Part shown: in pieces, positions 34,702-45,114 of the stretch | Position numbering within the stretch: position 1 is the first letter of the stretch | Layout of the letters: each line of letters starts with the position of its first letter | Origin: Immersiella caudata | Taxonomy: Eukaryota > Ascomycota > Sordariomycetes > Sordariales > Lasiosphaeriaceae | Reading direction: 5' to 3' | NCBI GenBank assembly: GCA_030512335.1 | Contig: JAULSU010000007.1 | Coordinates: 2,108,001-2,172,000, forward strand | DNA length: 64,000 nt | Program-made: the position numbers and the translations under genes | The notes under the pieces: generated by a model | The model's input: the letters and a program-made list of their open reading frames with translations, nothing else | What the model was told of the DNA's origin: nothing | Database searches by the model: none

Positions 34702-35542
34702 CCCCCTGGTTCAGGCCAGTGACGGGGATCGGGGCATTTCATGTTGCATCTGCGAAGTGACCAAAACGCGTCGAGCGCTCTGAGCTGTTCTGAACGGATG
34801 CTATCCAAAATGAGGCCCAGGCCCCCATCTCGATGGGCTTTGGCCACACACCGGAATTGCTGCAGCCCCCCGTGCTCTCCCTCACCACCATAGAAAGGCC
34901 TCCTCTGCTGCTAAAATTCCGGCCTCACCATTGAGCATCACCGACTATCGTCTCAGCACGGACCCGCGACCAGCAACAACCACAGCGATACAGAGAACTA
35001 AAGTCTCCCAAAAAATTGTTCTCGGATGTAAGTGGGTCAATTTCACTATCTTTTCATTTGCGCCTCCCCCAACCCTTTCCCAGCGCTCTCAGCGCGGTTT
35101 CCCTATAGATCCCTGCCAAATTCTTCCGGTGTTGTGGCGAGACGGCGGTGGGGAGTCTCGTTGCCCTGTTGGGGGCTGTGACACGACAGCCTCAAACCTT
35201 TTCACTGAGAACAAGCTCACCAACCGGCCACCATACCGGCCGCCGCACCTGATTCCATGACTATCCCTTGCGCAGGCTTCTCGTCTTGTCACTCTTATTT
35301 CCTTTCGTCAGCTCTTCGCGACCGACGGCCATGACAACTCTAACTGTCCCGGCGCAGCTCGCCATCAGCCTCAGCATCGCCTGATCATCGCGCGGGAGAA
35401 GCGCGACGCAGCCGACACCGATAGTCCTAGGTCAATTCGGCGACGAGTCTGCTGTCTTGCTGCTGCCCAAATTGTTAGAAACAGAGCAACCGTGCCATGC
35501 GCAGCGGAAGTCAATTGTGTCCACTTAGATCAGAAGCCTAAC

Positions 35543-35650
35543 ATGCTGGAAATATGGACGATCCCAGACGAAAGCCCATGGGCGACAAACTACCACCCGA
35601 TGACCGCGGCCATCCACAACCTCGACGAACAACACCAGAACAATCGGTAA
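35543..35650 (+). promoter_or_regulatory. Upstream ORF overlapping the long FRQ start
   Basis: An ATG at 35543, 11 bp before the FRQ ATG and in another frame, opens 35 codons and stops with TAA at 35648-35650. It overlaps the first 97 bases of the long FRQ frame but ends before the internal FRQ Met codon at 35845. Both upstream and FRQ ATGs have A at -3. If the leader is unspliced here, it should lower initiation at the long start. Confidence 0.5.
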
Positions 35651-38496
35651 CACTGCAACATCATCGACCGGCCCGAGATACCAGTAGGAAAGCTATCCCT
35701 GGCGGGGCTGCCATAGAGGGCCCAATCAGCTCGCCCCGACGGAACTCCTCAGATGAAAGCCATGACACAGGGCCAAGCGATGCAAGAGGATGGTTCAATA
35801 GGTCAAATCGGAACCCCGGGCAAACGGCCTTCGAACCTGGCCCCATGGATGTCGATCCCCCATTCTTTCAGAAAGAGACGGATTCGTCAAATGAAGGCGT
35901 GCGGGAACCCCAAGATCCGACCTACCCATTCGGGCCAGGCATTCGCCAGGCATCCCACCTTCGAGCAGCAGCGGCGGCGACGCAGAGTAGTAGTACCGAC
36001 GACTACCGAAGCGTGATCGACGACCTGACAGTGGAGAACAAACGCCTGAAGGAGGAACTTAAACGGTACAAGCAGTTCGGTCCTGACATGATGAGAAAGG
36101 AGAAACTTTTCGAGATCAAGGTCCATGGTCTCCCAAAGAGGAAGAAACGTGAGCTTGAAGCCACCCTGCGCGACTTCGCTGCTAGCCTGGAGGGTTCCAG
36201 CGAATCTCCCCCGCAACGCAAGAAGGCTGGCCGGAATGTCAAGGGCATGCAGTCCTCGAAAGGTTCGCTCTCACAGCAACACTCCTCGTCGTCATCCCGC
36301 TCTCGCCCGGTTGATTCAGCCTATGCATCGATGTCCACTGGACCGAGTTCCAACGCTCCGAACTCTTCCAAAGCGTCTTTGAACCGGCCTTCTCTCAGCA
36401 CCCAAATGAGAAAATCGACGGAGCAAAAAGTTGAAGACTATCTCAGAGACACCCCCGGTGGCTTGTTTCCTCGGCATCTCGTTATGACCGAGAAGGAGAA
36501 GAAGAAGATGGTTGTCAGGCGGTTGGAACAACTTTTTACCGGAAAGCTGTCCGCAATGAAGTCAGACCAGAACCCATGGGCCGCTACGTCGAACGTCAAG
36601 AGTACCTCGGACACCGCATTGGCAATGGCGCCTCCGCAGAATCTGGAGGCAGCCCGCGAGGCATGTATCCAGCCGAACGATCCCTCCCGTAAAAAACCAC
36701 GATCTCGAGATAACGTGTCGACATCTAACTCGGGTGGTGATCGAACAGAGAGCGGCGGAAATGGGCTTGGGAGCGGAGATGGAGGCGGCAGTGGAGGACG
36801 AATACAAATGAATCCGTCGCCCCCGAACGCGCGACTTCCTGAGCAACGACCAACTCGGCCAAAAGACTTGGACCCCGACCGCATACAAGTCCCCTCTGAA
36901 AATATGGAGTACATCCGGCACCTCGGCTTGGTGACCCCGGATTTCATCCTCAGCGAGAAGGCCACAGGCGAAAATGTATCTCCTGATGAGGATGGGTGGG
37001 TTTACCTCAACCTGCTCTGCAACCTTGCTCAGTTGCACATGATCAACGTGACGCCCAATTTCATTCGATCCGCCGTCAGCGAAAAGAGCACCAAGTTTCA
37101 GCTTTCCCCCGACGGCAGGAGAATCCGTTGGCGCGGGGGAACTGATGGAACCAAGTTCAGTAGTGACAGTAGTGGTGACAACTCGCAGCGGAGCCCTTCG
37201 GACGACGCCACGTACGGGTCCAACGATGACGGTCAACGGAAGCGGCGCAAGACCCAAACCGCAAGTGGTGCAGCGTCAGCTAAGAAGTCCAAGTTTGGAC
37301 CACAAGCATCGACATCGTCCGACAGCTTTCATTATAAGCCGATGTTTGTACGGAAGTCCTCGTCTATGGAGTCTTCTTTGGAAGGAACAGCATCGCATTC
37401 TTCCGATGGGGCTTTAGAGGATAGCAACAATACCGGAAACTCGAAATGGGACTACAGCGGGTCGGGGTCATCACAACTCAAGAGGCGCCGCCACGACGGC
37501 GCTATTGTGTACTACAGCGGGGCACCTTTTTGCATTGATCTTTCGGGTGATCCAGGAGACGTATCACCCACAACCTACATGACGTCGGCAGGACAAGAGA
37601 TTGCGGAAGAGGAGGAAGGCCGTTTTGTGATCCAGAGGACACTCTCAGGGTCTAGTCTTCCGATTCGGCCGCTTAGCGATAACAACACAGTGGTTTTGGA
37701 TGTACTGGGGCTGGAGTTGGAAGACACCCCGGACTTGATTGAGGACGACGAAAGCTCGATATATGACGATTTGGCGGAATTCCCTTGGTGTGATAACCCC
37801 GACGAAGCTCAAGTGCATCCTATCGAAGCCCTTGAAGCGTGCGGTCTTGGCGGAGTTCTCCCAGAGGATCACTTTGTCATATATGTGACAACCTGTCGGG
37901 TATTTGGCGGCACAAATTCGGACTCTTCGTTAAGGAGCCGACGCTCAAGATCAGTGGAATCTGCTGAGGCCGTCATCACCCGCTTGGCCTCCATGAGCAC
38001 GTCGTCGCCTTGTCCTTTGTTGAGCACCTGGAGCAGCGGCAGCAACAGCGGCGTGGAGATCAAGTACCTAAACGGGACTCGCAAGGTCTTGCGGCCCTCT
38101 CCTCTCCCCCCTCCAGCCACTTACTTCCCTCCATTCAGCACTGACTCCGAGTCCGAGTCTGAGGAAGACGACTGTTCCGAAGACAACGACGTGTCTGGTG
38201 TTGACATAATATCTGAGGGATTGATTTCGCAACGCGCCAACCCTCATCTTTCCGAACCTCATCTTTCCGAGACTTCTGGCTCCAGGGAGGATGAAAGCGA
38301 CGACGATGCTGGGGATCGCCCTTCGGAGGGCAGTGACTTGGGGAAACCAAGGATGTCAAGTATGGTGCCCAATGTCGAAAAGAGTACGCAATTGAACACG
38401 GGCAGTTCTGTCGCTACGGCTGGTGGCGCTGAAAGTGGGTATAGTAGCTCAGTGGAAGAGGCAGAGGAGATGGATGAAGACGACGAGGACGACTAG
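35554..38496 (+). CDS. frq: Circadian clock protein FREQUENCY
   Basis: Negative element of the fungal circadian oscillator; with FRH and CK1 it inhibits the White Collar Complex. Single-exon frame of 980 aa (Neurospora 989). Conserved pieces in order: NWFNxSNRNP-like end (here GWFNRSNRNPGQ, about 79-90); a second Met at 98 (GPMDVDPPFFQKETDSSNE), matching the short-FRQ start; coiled coil at about 152-172 (IDDLTVENKRLKEELKRY); LFEIKVHGLPKRKKRELEAT; KVEDYLRDTPGGLFPRHLVM; the CK1-binding region WVYLNLLCNLAQLHMINVTP at about 480-500; the PEST-1-like STKFQLSPDG..TKFSSDSSGD with many Ser; basic NLS RKRRKT at about 557; FRH-binding acidic part EDTPDLIEDDESSIYDDLAEFPW (about 722-745); and the family ending HTGSSVATAGGAESGYSSS-type (NTGSSVATAGGAESGYSSS here). 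It is intact, so the clock core should be functional. Confidence 0.97.
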   Translation: MDDPRRKPMGDKLPPDDRGHPQPRRTTPEQSVTLQHHRPARDTSRKAIPGGAAIEGPISSPRRNSSDESHDTGPSDARGWFNRSNRNPGQTAFEPGPMDVDPPFFQKETDSSNEGVREPQDPTYPFGPGIRQASHLRAAAAATQSSSTDDYRSVIDDLTVENKRLKEELKRYKQFGPDMMRKEKLFEIKVHGLPKRKKRELEATLRDFAASLEGSSESPPQRKKAGRNVKGMQSSKGSLSQQHSSSSSRSRPVDSAYASMSTGPSSNAPNSSKASLNRPSLSTQMRKSTEQKVEDYLRDTPGGLFPRHLVMTEKEKKKMVVRRLEQLFTGKLSAMKSDQNPWAATSNVKSTSDTALAMAPPQNLEAAREACIQPNDPSRKKPRSRDNVSTSNSGGDRTESGGNGLGSGDGGGSGGRIQMNPSPPNARLPEQRPTRPKDLDPDRIQVPSENMEYIRHLGLVTPDFILSEKATGENVSPDEDGWVYLNLLCNLAQLHMINVTPNFIRSAVSEKSTKFQLSPDGRRIRWRGGTDGTKFSSDSSGDNSQRSPSDDATYGSNDDGQRKRRKTQTASGAASAKKSKFGPQASTSSDSFHYKPMFVRKSSSMESSLEGTASHSSDGALEDSNNTGNSKWDYSGSGSSQLKRRRHDGAIVYYSGAPFCIDLSGDPGDVSPTTYMTSAGQEIAEEEEGRFVIQRTLSGSSLPIRPLSDNNTVVLDVLGLELEDTPDLIEDDESSIYDDLAEFPWCDNPDEAQVHPIEALEACGLGGVLPEDHFVIYVTTCRVFGGTNSDSSLRSRRSRSVESAEAVITRLASMSTSSPCPLLSTWSSGSNSGVEIKYLNGTRKVLRPSPLPPPATYFPPFSTDSESESEEDDCSEDNDVSGVDIISEGLISQRANPHLSEPHLSETSGSREDESDDDAGDRPSEGSDLGKPRMSSMVPNVEKSTQLNTGSSVATAGGAESGYSSSVEEAEEMDEDDEDD
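38242..38271 (+). repeat. 15-bp tandem duplication inside frq
   Basis: CCTCATCTTTCCGAA is followed directly by CCTCATCTTTCCGAG, giving PHLSEPHLSE in the acidic C-terminal region. The copies differ by one synonymous base, so the duplication keeps the frame and is fairly recent. Confidence 0.85.
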
Positions 38497-39432
38497 CTTG
38501 GCGAAGGAGAGAACTGTGGTTGATCGAACATGAAACTTTGAAGCACATGTACATAGCATGGAACAGGAGTTGTGGTTTGGTGGAATTTCGGCCGATGTTC
38601 AAAAGCAGTGGCTCGTAGCTCTGCTTGAAATTTCAGATCATTGGTGGTACCAGTCGTGGATCAAGACTGGTATCCGTGTTAATAGTGTAGGAAGCAAATT
38701 GCAGAACAGGTACAGCGTGACCTCGGACTCCGACTGAATCAACTGCGTGAAAGGTGCCTTGTCGCCCAAGGAACAGCAACAATTCTGTCACAAATCATCG
38801 TCAGAATTTGTCCCTTTGGTCATTTTATGCTATCCAGAGGCGAGAGTTGTAGTGGCATTCTGAATACACGGAGTAGAAAAGTGCTGCTTTTGACGTTTCT
38901 GCCTCTTGAAAACGGGATATATTTCTTGCGTTCTGTCGGAGCTGGGATACTTTGGGTGTCATGGATCAAGCCTTTCTTTCCCTAACCCAAATGCTCAGAT
39001 AGCAGATACACCCAGAAATTATCAACTACCCGCTAGAAGTCACCCGTAGTTGAAACTACCAAATGCCTAATATTCGCCGAGGCGCTGCGTTTATTATCAA
39101 GTCCAAACGTTCCCCCAAAAGCTGTCAGCGGGATGCACAGGAGCCTGATGCCCCACTAAAGCTTTTGTGCGCCCACTTTGCAACACGAGAACCCCACCTC
39201 CGACTTTGCCAGGCAACGTATTTCGCCCCTCGATTGTTCAACCAGCTCTGGCAACGGAGCTGCTAGAAGCTACACGACTGGGTAGTTTTTTCGTACGCAC
39301 CGCAGACCACATAATCGCTTGTATATTTGTTCCTTTGGTGTGGTCCCGTCGTGGTATGAGCGGGCAGAGATAGGAGGATCAAGACAAAATCGAAACCTTG
39401 GGCTACAGCTCCCGGAGGGGCGAAAACAGAAG
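38497..39432. other. 3' region of frq / upstream of prefoldin subunit 3
   Basis: 0.94 kb with no protein gene. In Neurospora an antisense transcript, qrf, starts downstream of frq; a counterpart here would begin in this interval on the minus strand. GATC-containing sites occur (around 38521, 38632 and 38660) but no clear paired LRE. Confidence 0.45.
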
Positions 39433-40367
39433 ATGGCGAGCAAGGGGAAGGAGACGGCGACTCGGTGAGGCCCCTATTGTCTTTTGGAGTCCTTCGCAAG
39501 CAAATAGGCTCGGGAGAAGGGTTAACGCTAACCTGTACTGGTTGCTTGGTGTAGGAAGGAGTCTGCCACGCAGTCGAATCCCCGCGGAATACCGTATGCG
39601 CCGTTCGTCGACAAGGTGGAGGATTATGTCGCAACGAGGGATGACGTCGAGCCGACGCTTAGGAGCTTCCAGGAGATGATTGCGTGAGTTTGCTGCGGCC
39701 CTGGGTACGAGCTGGGAACTGACGAGGTCCGGCTCGTAGGAAATACCAGTTTATGGAGCAGAACTTGCAACGGCGCGTGGCTGGGTTGAAGGACAAGCTG
39801 CCAGATATTCAGAAGACGCTGGATACGGTGCGATTCTTGGCATTGAGAAAGGTTGGTGTGGACTTCAGAGGGGAGGGAGTTGTGTGCTAAAATGGGGCAG
39901 GACGAAACGGAGCCGATAGAGACGACGTTTGAGCTCAACGAGACGCTACATGCCAAGGCGGAAATTCCACCGACAGATGAGGTGTATCTGTGGCTGGGGG
40001 TACGGCGCTCTTTCTTCTCGAGGGCGTTTGTCGGCTATGGTGCTGACTTGAGGACAGGCCAATGTGATGTTGTCATATCCCATTGATGAAGCCGAGGCGA
40101 TGCTCAGCTCCAAGCTCAACGCCGCGAAGGCAAGCTTAGCCAACTGCGAAGAAGACCTAGACTTCCTGAGAGAACAGATTACGGTAGGGTCACGACAAGA
40201 GTCAGTGCTTCCGTTTTGTGATGCTAATTTTGGGGCAGACCATGGAGGTGGCGGTTGCGCGGGTTTACAACTGGGATGTTGTGCAAAAGCGCAAGGAGAA
40301 GGAGGAGGAAGACAAGCAAAAGGAGAAGCGAAAAGGAAAGGACGCAGAAGACCCGTCGGGGGGCTGA
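39433..40367 (+). CDS. PAC10: Prefoldin subunit 3
   Basis: Alpha-type subunit of the hexameric prefoldin that hands unfolded actin and tubulin to the CCT chaperonin in the cytosol. Six short exons, 39433-39464, 39555-39683, 39740-39851, 39901-39999, 40058-40183 and 40239-40367, give 208 aa (family 180-200). N-terminal motif NPRGIPYAPFVDKVEDYV, then SFQEMIAKYQFMEQNLQRR, VAGLKDKLPDIQKTLD in the first coiled-coil helix, FELNETLHAKAEIPPTDEVYLWLGANVML forming the beta-hairpins, and the second helix (EAEAMLSSKLNAAKASLANCEEDLDFLREQIT). Every junction keeps phase and rebuilds the conserved order, which makes this model strong. The tail is Lys/Glu-rich. Confidence 0.94.
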
Positions 40368-41113
40368 GAAAACAAAAGGGACCACAGCTCTTGCAACCAC
40401 TCATCCTCAGACCCAATTCAGGGCAGCTCCTGAGGCTATCTCGACGATGTAAAGGTACACAAGGGTGCGTTGGATCTGGACGTCGGGCTGGTGCCACGGC
40501 GAAACCAGCGGCGACGACTGGGTCAATAGTTGGCCTAATATCGCTGCCATAACGTCATCAAGATGGCCGCCGGGGACGGTTGCCCGAATGGGATTCCATC
40601 TTTAAAATGGAAGCGCAGGGCCCAAGCTGTTGAAGCTATGTGTGTGCGGTATCGATCTACGTCACGAGAAATGCCTTGTGGTTTTACCAGAAGCGAGACC
40701 CTTCTAAATCTTCCGAAAGTCGCAACCTGGAACAGGCACACATTGTAAGGCCGTTTTACAGATAGGGAGCTCCATGTTTGAGGATCGAGGGGCAAGTTGG
40801 GGGAGGCGCGGGATTTGGCGGGGTGCCAAGTCATGGTCACCGCCATTGGAAAATCAATGAGGGGCTTGGGCTTTAATTTCCATTACAACTGGCTCCGCAA
40901 CCCCCTTCTTCAGCGCCCCGGCTCGCCTTTTTTGTTTTTATTTCCACCTTGACTTGCACAACTCCCTGCAACTTGTCCTTCCTCTTCCACTGAGGACACA
41001 TCCGACACCCTATATAGACTTCGCCTTCTCCACAGACGCCGACCAAACGTCTGGTTCCCGCCGATACCCACTGCCTAGCCGAGACACCTTGCCTACGTCG
41101 CCGATCCGTAAAT
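40368..41113. other. Intergenic, SEC14 promoter
   Basis: 746 bp between prefoldin and SEC14, same direction. A TATATA-containing sequence lies at about 41010-41017, roughly 100 bp before the SEC14 ATG. No gene seen. Confidence 0.5.
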
Positions 41114-42347
41114 ATGGCCGACACTACTGCCTTCGAGGTCAACCCCAAGTATGACGACTACGACTACCCTATCAAGGCACCGGTCGAGCAAAATGGGCAT
41201 GCTGGCTATCTGACAGCCGTGCAACAGGCCCAAGTTCACCAGCTTCGGGGCATGTTGGAGGCCGAGGGCTTCACCAAGCGCCTCGACACCTTGACTCTGG
41301 TATGGAGATTCGGCTCTCCCCTCGTCGCCTGGTAGAACAGGCATTTCTTATTGTTGGACGGCTACTAACCCAAGTTCAACAATAGCTACGATTCCTCCGC
41401 GCCCGCAAGTTCGATGTGAACCTTGCTAAGCAGATGTGAGTTTAGGTCGAAGTGATCAACCGGACGCCTAGCGCTGATTATAACCAGGTTCGTTGACTGC
41501 GAGAAGTGGCGAAAGGAGACCAATCTCGACGATACTGTGCCGACCTGGGAGTATCCCGAGAAGGAGCAGATGTTCAAGTTCTATCCCCAGTATTACCACA
41601 AGACGGACAAGGTATGGCGAGCCCGGCACCTCATCGTCGGATCTTCTGGCTTGGACTTGCAGGTTGAGGGCAAATATACTTACGCCTTTTTCACAACAGG
41701 ATGGACGCCCCGTCTACATCGAGAAGCTGGGCGGGATTGACATCGCCCAAATGCACAAGATCACGTCGGAGGGGCGCATGCTGACGAATCTGGCGGTGGA
41801 ATACGAGCGGCTATCTGATCCTAGGCTCCCCGCGTGCAGTCGCAAGGCCGGCTACCTCCTCGAGACCTGCTGTACCATCACGGATCTCAAGGGTGTCGGC
41901 ATTATGAAGGCCCCCCAGGTCTACGGCTACGTCAAGCAGGTCAGCGCCATGAGCCAAAACTACTACCCTGAACGCCTTGGCCGCCTTTACATCATCAACG
42001 CTCCATGGGGTTTCGGTACTGTTTGGAACGTCATCAAGGGTTGGTTGGATCCTGTTACGGTGCAGAAGATTCACGTGCTTGGCGGCGGCTACCAGTCAGA
42101 GCTCCTCAAGCAGGTACCTATCGAGAATCTGCCCAAGGAGTTCGGCGGCAAGTGCGAGTGCCCTGGCGGCTGCGAGCTCAGCGACATGGGGCCGTGGCGT
42201 GAGAAGGAGTGGGCCCGCCCTGCTAAGTGGGAGAACACCATCGTGACAGCGCCCGCTGATGTCAAGGAGGGTGCTGCGGCCGGAGCCGATGCGGCTGCAC
42301 CCACTGTCACTGCAGATGCCGCGGCTCCTGCTCCCGCTGCCGCATGA
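41114..42347 (+). CDS. SEC14: Sec14 phosphatidylinositol/phosphatidylcholine transfer protein
   Basis: Exchanges PI and PC and supports PI4P production and secretion at the Golgi. Exons 41114-41299, 41386-41435, 41488-41611 and 41700-42347 give 335 aa (yeast 304). The CRAL-TRIO N domain includes LLRFLRARKFDVNLAKQM, rebuilt across introns 1 and 2 (visible start LRFLRARKF), then FVDCEKWRKE. The lipid-binding domain shows DGRPVYIEKLGGID, ETCCTITDLKGVGI, ISQNYYPE-type AMSQNYYPERLGRLYIINAP, WGFGTVWNVIKGWLDP and ELLKQVPIENLPKEFGG. It ends with an Ala-rich tail of about 35 residues (AAAGADAAAP and similar) longer than yeast Sec14. Confidence 0.95.
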
Positions 42348-42869
42348 GTAGTGCGGAACGGGTCGCTGGAGAGAGATTCTACAGGGTGTGAGTGCTCGCC
42401 ATGTGGGTGTTCACAAGAGCTACCCATCAGGGAACGTGGAAGGGGCGGCAAGTTTCGAGGTTGGCACCGCAAGAGCCGGAGAGGTGGGAAATGCTAGGTA
42501 GAGCGAGGACGTTCAGATTACATTGGGAGGAAAATGAAGGCACTGCCACTTGACAGTGCTGTTGTAATTCCAGCAGGCGATGTAGATTCCACGGTGTGGT
42601 TTGAACCGCGATAGCTTTTTACCTTCGTGCTCTGCATGAGTACAAATAGACTCCTCTTTGTCATTGTCCTCCACAAGCGACCGGAGTCGCTGTTGTCTAA
42701 CGTCGTAGGATGGTATTTTGTCGCCATTGACTTGTACGTTGTGCAATGTGCCCCACCGGGTAACGCCTTTCCCCAAGCCTTACCGAAAACTCCAAAAACG
42801 CCAACATGGCAAACCATAACTAACTAACCCCTTTCCTACATCACAAAACACAAAAGAACCCAACTCCCT
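42348..42869. other. Convergent intergenic stretch, SEC14 / mis14
   Basis: 522 bp between two stop codons; no gene or RNA recognised. Confidence 0.5.
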
Positions 42870-43610
42870 TCATAACTCCGTAGCCACATATCCAGCCGTC
42901 ACCCTTGCCCTCTCCATCTTCGCCACCGTCGCAGGCATCTCCCTCTTCAACCTCCCCAACGTCTCAACCGTCGCCGCGAACTCCTCTTCCAGCTCCTCCT
43001 GCCTATCCAACCCCCCCAACCCTTCCACCGCTTTCCTCCCGGAAATCGCCCCTTCATTCTCCACCTTTGCCCTCACCGCTTCCAGCGCGGCCTCATCCGC
43101 AGCCATACCGTTCTTACTGGCGCTCGCAAACGCCGCCGCCGTAGCAGCCGGGACGCGACGTTTTAACGCCGCGATGGACCGAAGGAGGTCTTCTTCTTCG
43201 CGCGCGAGGTCTTCCATTTTGTAGCGCTTGCGGGCGTCGAAGGGTTCGTATTGGACTAGAGGGGTGGTAGCGGAGGCAGAAGAGATAGAGGATCCAATGA
43301 AGTGCGACGGGTCGACGGGGAGACCGTTGATCGTGAGATTGGGGGCGGCGAGGGTGAAGGTTTGGTTGATGTACTGGGGGCAGAGTATTAGTACCTCTGA
43401 GAGGACAGAGAAAAGGGGGCAAGGGAGGGATAATACATCGTTGACCATCTGTTCGATGCGCACGCGCAATTCGTCCTCTTGGCCGTCGGCGCCTTCGACG
43501 GGGGGGAAGGCGGCGTTGATGCTGTCTGTTGCGGCGCGTCGCACATTGTCGATGAGGTAGGTGAAGTCCTCCGGAGCTTGGAGCTCGATTTTGCGTGAGG
43601 AGGAGTCCAT
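42870..43610 (-). CDS. mis14: Kinetochore protein Mis14/Nsl1
   Basis: Subunit of the MIND (Mis12) complex that links centromeric chromatin to the Ndc80 complex. Exons 43437-43610 and 42870-43373 give 225 aa. The N-terminus APEDFTYLIDNVRRAATDSI and the junction MVND-YINQTFTLAAPNLTINGL match the family, so the 63-bp intron (GTATTA donor, TACTAATAC branch) is almost certainly removed. The intron has no stop and a length divisible by three, so retention would give a 246-aa protein. The C-terminal half is a coiled coil (KMEDLAREEEDLLRSIAALKRR and later EELEEEFAATVETLGRLKRE). Confidence 0.88.
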   Translation of the reverse strand: MDSSSRKIELQAPEDFTYLIDNVRRAATDSINAAFPPVEGADGQEDELRVRIEQMVNDVLSLPCPLFSVLSEVLILCPQYINQTFTLAAPNLTINGLPVDPSHFIGSSISSASATTPLVQYEPFDARKRYKMEDLAREEEDLLRSIAALKRRVPAATAAAFASASKNGMAADEAALEAVRAKVENEGAISGRKAVEGLGGLDRQEELEEEFAATVETLGRLKREMPATVAKMERARVTAGYVATEL

Positions 43611-44536
43611 GATCCAGCGTGGCAGTCGTCTGTCTCGGGTCTGTAGATCCCGATGGCGGGAGTTTGGGTGTCTGCTCGTCGCTGTCCTGCCAGGCCAGGC
43701 GGTGCGCTTCGAGGGGTCTAAACAGTAAACACCTTGGTGGTTTATCGATAGGAAGTGGCACGTGCATCACCTTCAAGGTGCTTATCTTATCCTCGACAGC
43801 ATGGAGCGGCTTGGCTGCGCTTTGGTGGGGTTAGTATCGGCAACAGCGGGGTTCCAGCTGGTGGAGATGCGCTGCTCTGACCCTGATCGAATGCAGCAGG
43901 CGCTTCAACAGTGTTACAAGATCGGGTTCGTACTGCGGCCATTCTGTCGCGGTTGCATTGAACGGCCTCATAAACTCTCTCGGCCTCAGCACCTGGTTTG
44001 CGTTGAGTACAAATGAGATTTGGGCACAGCTTGCTTGAATAATAACTTCACCACAGCCTCCAATTGACCAGATAGTGGTTGCGGGGAATAGCTCGAATAT
44101 GTATGTGGAAGTATGTATGAAGGCCCGTCATACCTAGGGCAAAATCAAAACGAAAGCAACGCCCCGATCCAACACCAACCTATTGATAATGGCCCTGTTC
44201 CTCCCAACCAAGTGAAAACTCCTAGCTCCGTCGGTAGGAACGCCTATAATCTGGCTCTCGCCGAATCATTTCCCACAGCGGCTGGCAAGCTAACGACTGT
44301 TGGACTCAGAGTAACAACAAGGGATCCTTCACATAAATGATAAAACGCCAGTATCCTCTTCCGCCGCTTCTATGATGGGCTGGGCAGTGGCTGTAGCGAT
44401 GAGGGACGTCCAAAGCGACTTGACATAAAAGAGCCCCCAACGCCAGAGTGTGCATGGACTGTGTCTCGCGAGAAAGGTCCGTGTCTAGAAAGCATTGTGC
44501 AACACGTGCTGCCGAGTTGATGTTCAGGTGTCCATC
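43611..44536. other. Intergenic, mis14 promoter and 3' end of the next gene
   Basis: 0.93 kb between mis14 and the small unknown gene (both minus strand). No supportable gene; contains an eight-base TACCTAGG at about 44130. Confidence 0.5.
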
Positions 44537-45114
44537 TTATTGCGGCAGGATCTTCTTGATGTCCTCATCGCTGAGACAGATCTCAACAACCTGGTCTCGA
44601 CGGTGCTCAAGCGGCGTGTACTCGAAGTCAACATAAGACGGCAAGAATAATTCGGGATTCCAGGCGAAGCCCTGGCTCGAGGAAAGATAGGAGATCTGTA
44701 GCAAGGCGTCAGTCCCGTCGGCCTTTCATCCCAAGTCATTCCGGTTGACGTACCAAGCGGGGCGGCCCTTCCGGATCATTAGCAATGTTGATCGTCGTGT
44801 ACTCTTCCTTGGCAAACGCGGAACCTGATAGACATTTGGATATCAGCTAAGAGAGCGGGAGAAGCCTGTCGCAAGGCGCGCTCACTCAGAAGACTCGGGC
44901 GGCGGGCGTGCACCATCTTGCCTTTCTGTGTCGCGCGAGAGGACGGGCTACCGGTCTTTATCTCCGACGTATTGGGAGAGCTCGAGTACGACGACGAGGA
45001 GGATGACGAGCCGTCGGCAGCCTTGGAGGCCTGTCGGCGATGGGAGCGGTCGTACTCCATCGTCGAGACCGATGGGGCAGGGATAGTGATTGAGGATGAC
45101 ATGTTGAAGATCAC
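44537..45114 (-). CDS. Small conserved-looking protein of unknown function
   Basis: Exons 44886-45114, 44754-44824 and 44537-44695 on the minus strand give 152 aa. The first 75 residues are Ser-rich and low-complexity (a run of seven Ser). The rest is ordered: SAFAKEEYTTINIANDPEGPPR, then ISYLSSSQGFAWNPELFLPSY, VDFEYTPLEHRRDQVVEICLSDEDIKKILPQ. The Asp/Glu-rich ending and the aromatic FAWNPELF look conserved, and all three junctions keep phase with standard GT-AG sites, which argues for a real gene. I do not recognise the family. An in-frame Met four residues later is an equal start candidate. Confidence 0.68.

Larger units (their letters stand above)
30077..35553. other. 5.5-kb stretch without a recognisable gene, leading into frq
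   Basis: No protein family is readable on either strand; the longest frames (31832-32395 minus, 33545-34006 plus) have no motif and overlap opposing frames. It contains RRP6's 3' end, two exact TACCTAGGTA palindromes, a candidate light-responsive element at 34689-34701, and at least one upstream ORF before frq. A strong splice donor (GTAAGT) lies at 35028-35033, so frq may have spliced 5' leader exons here. In Neurospora, frq has a very long promoter and 5' UTR with several introns, which this resembles in scale. Confidence 0.55.
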
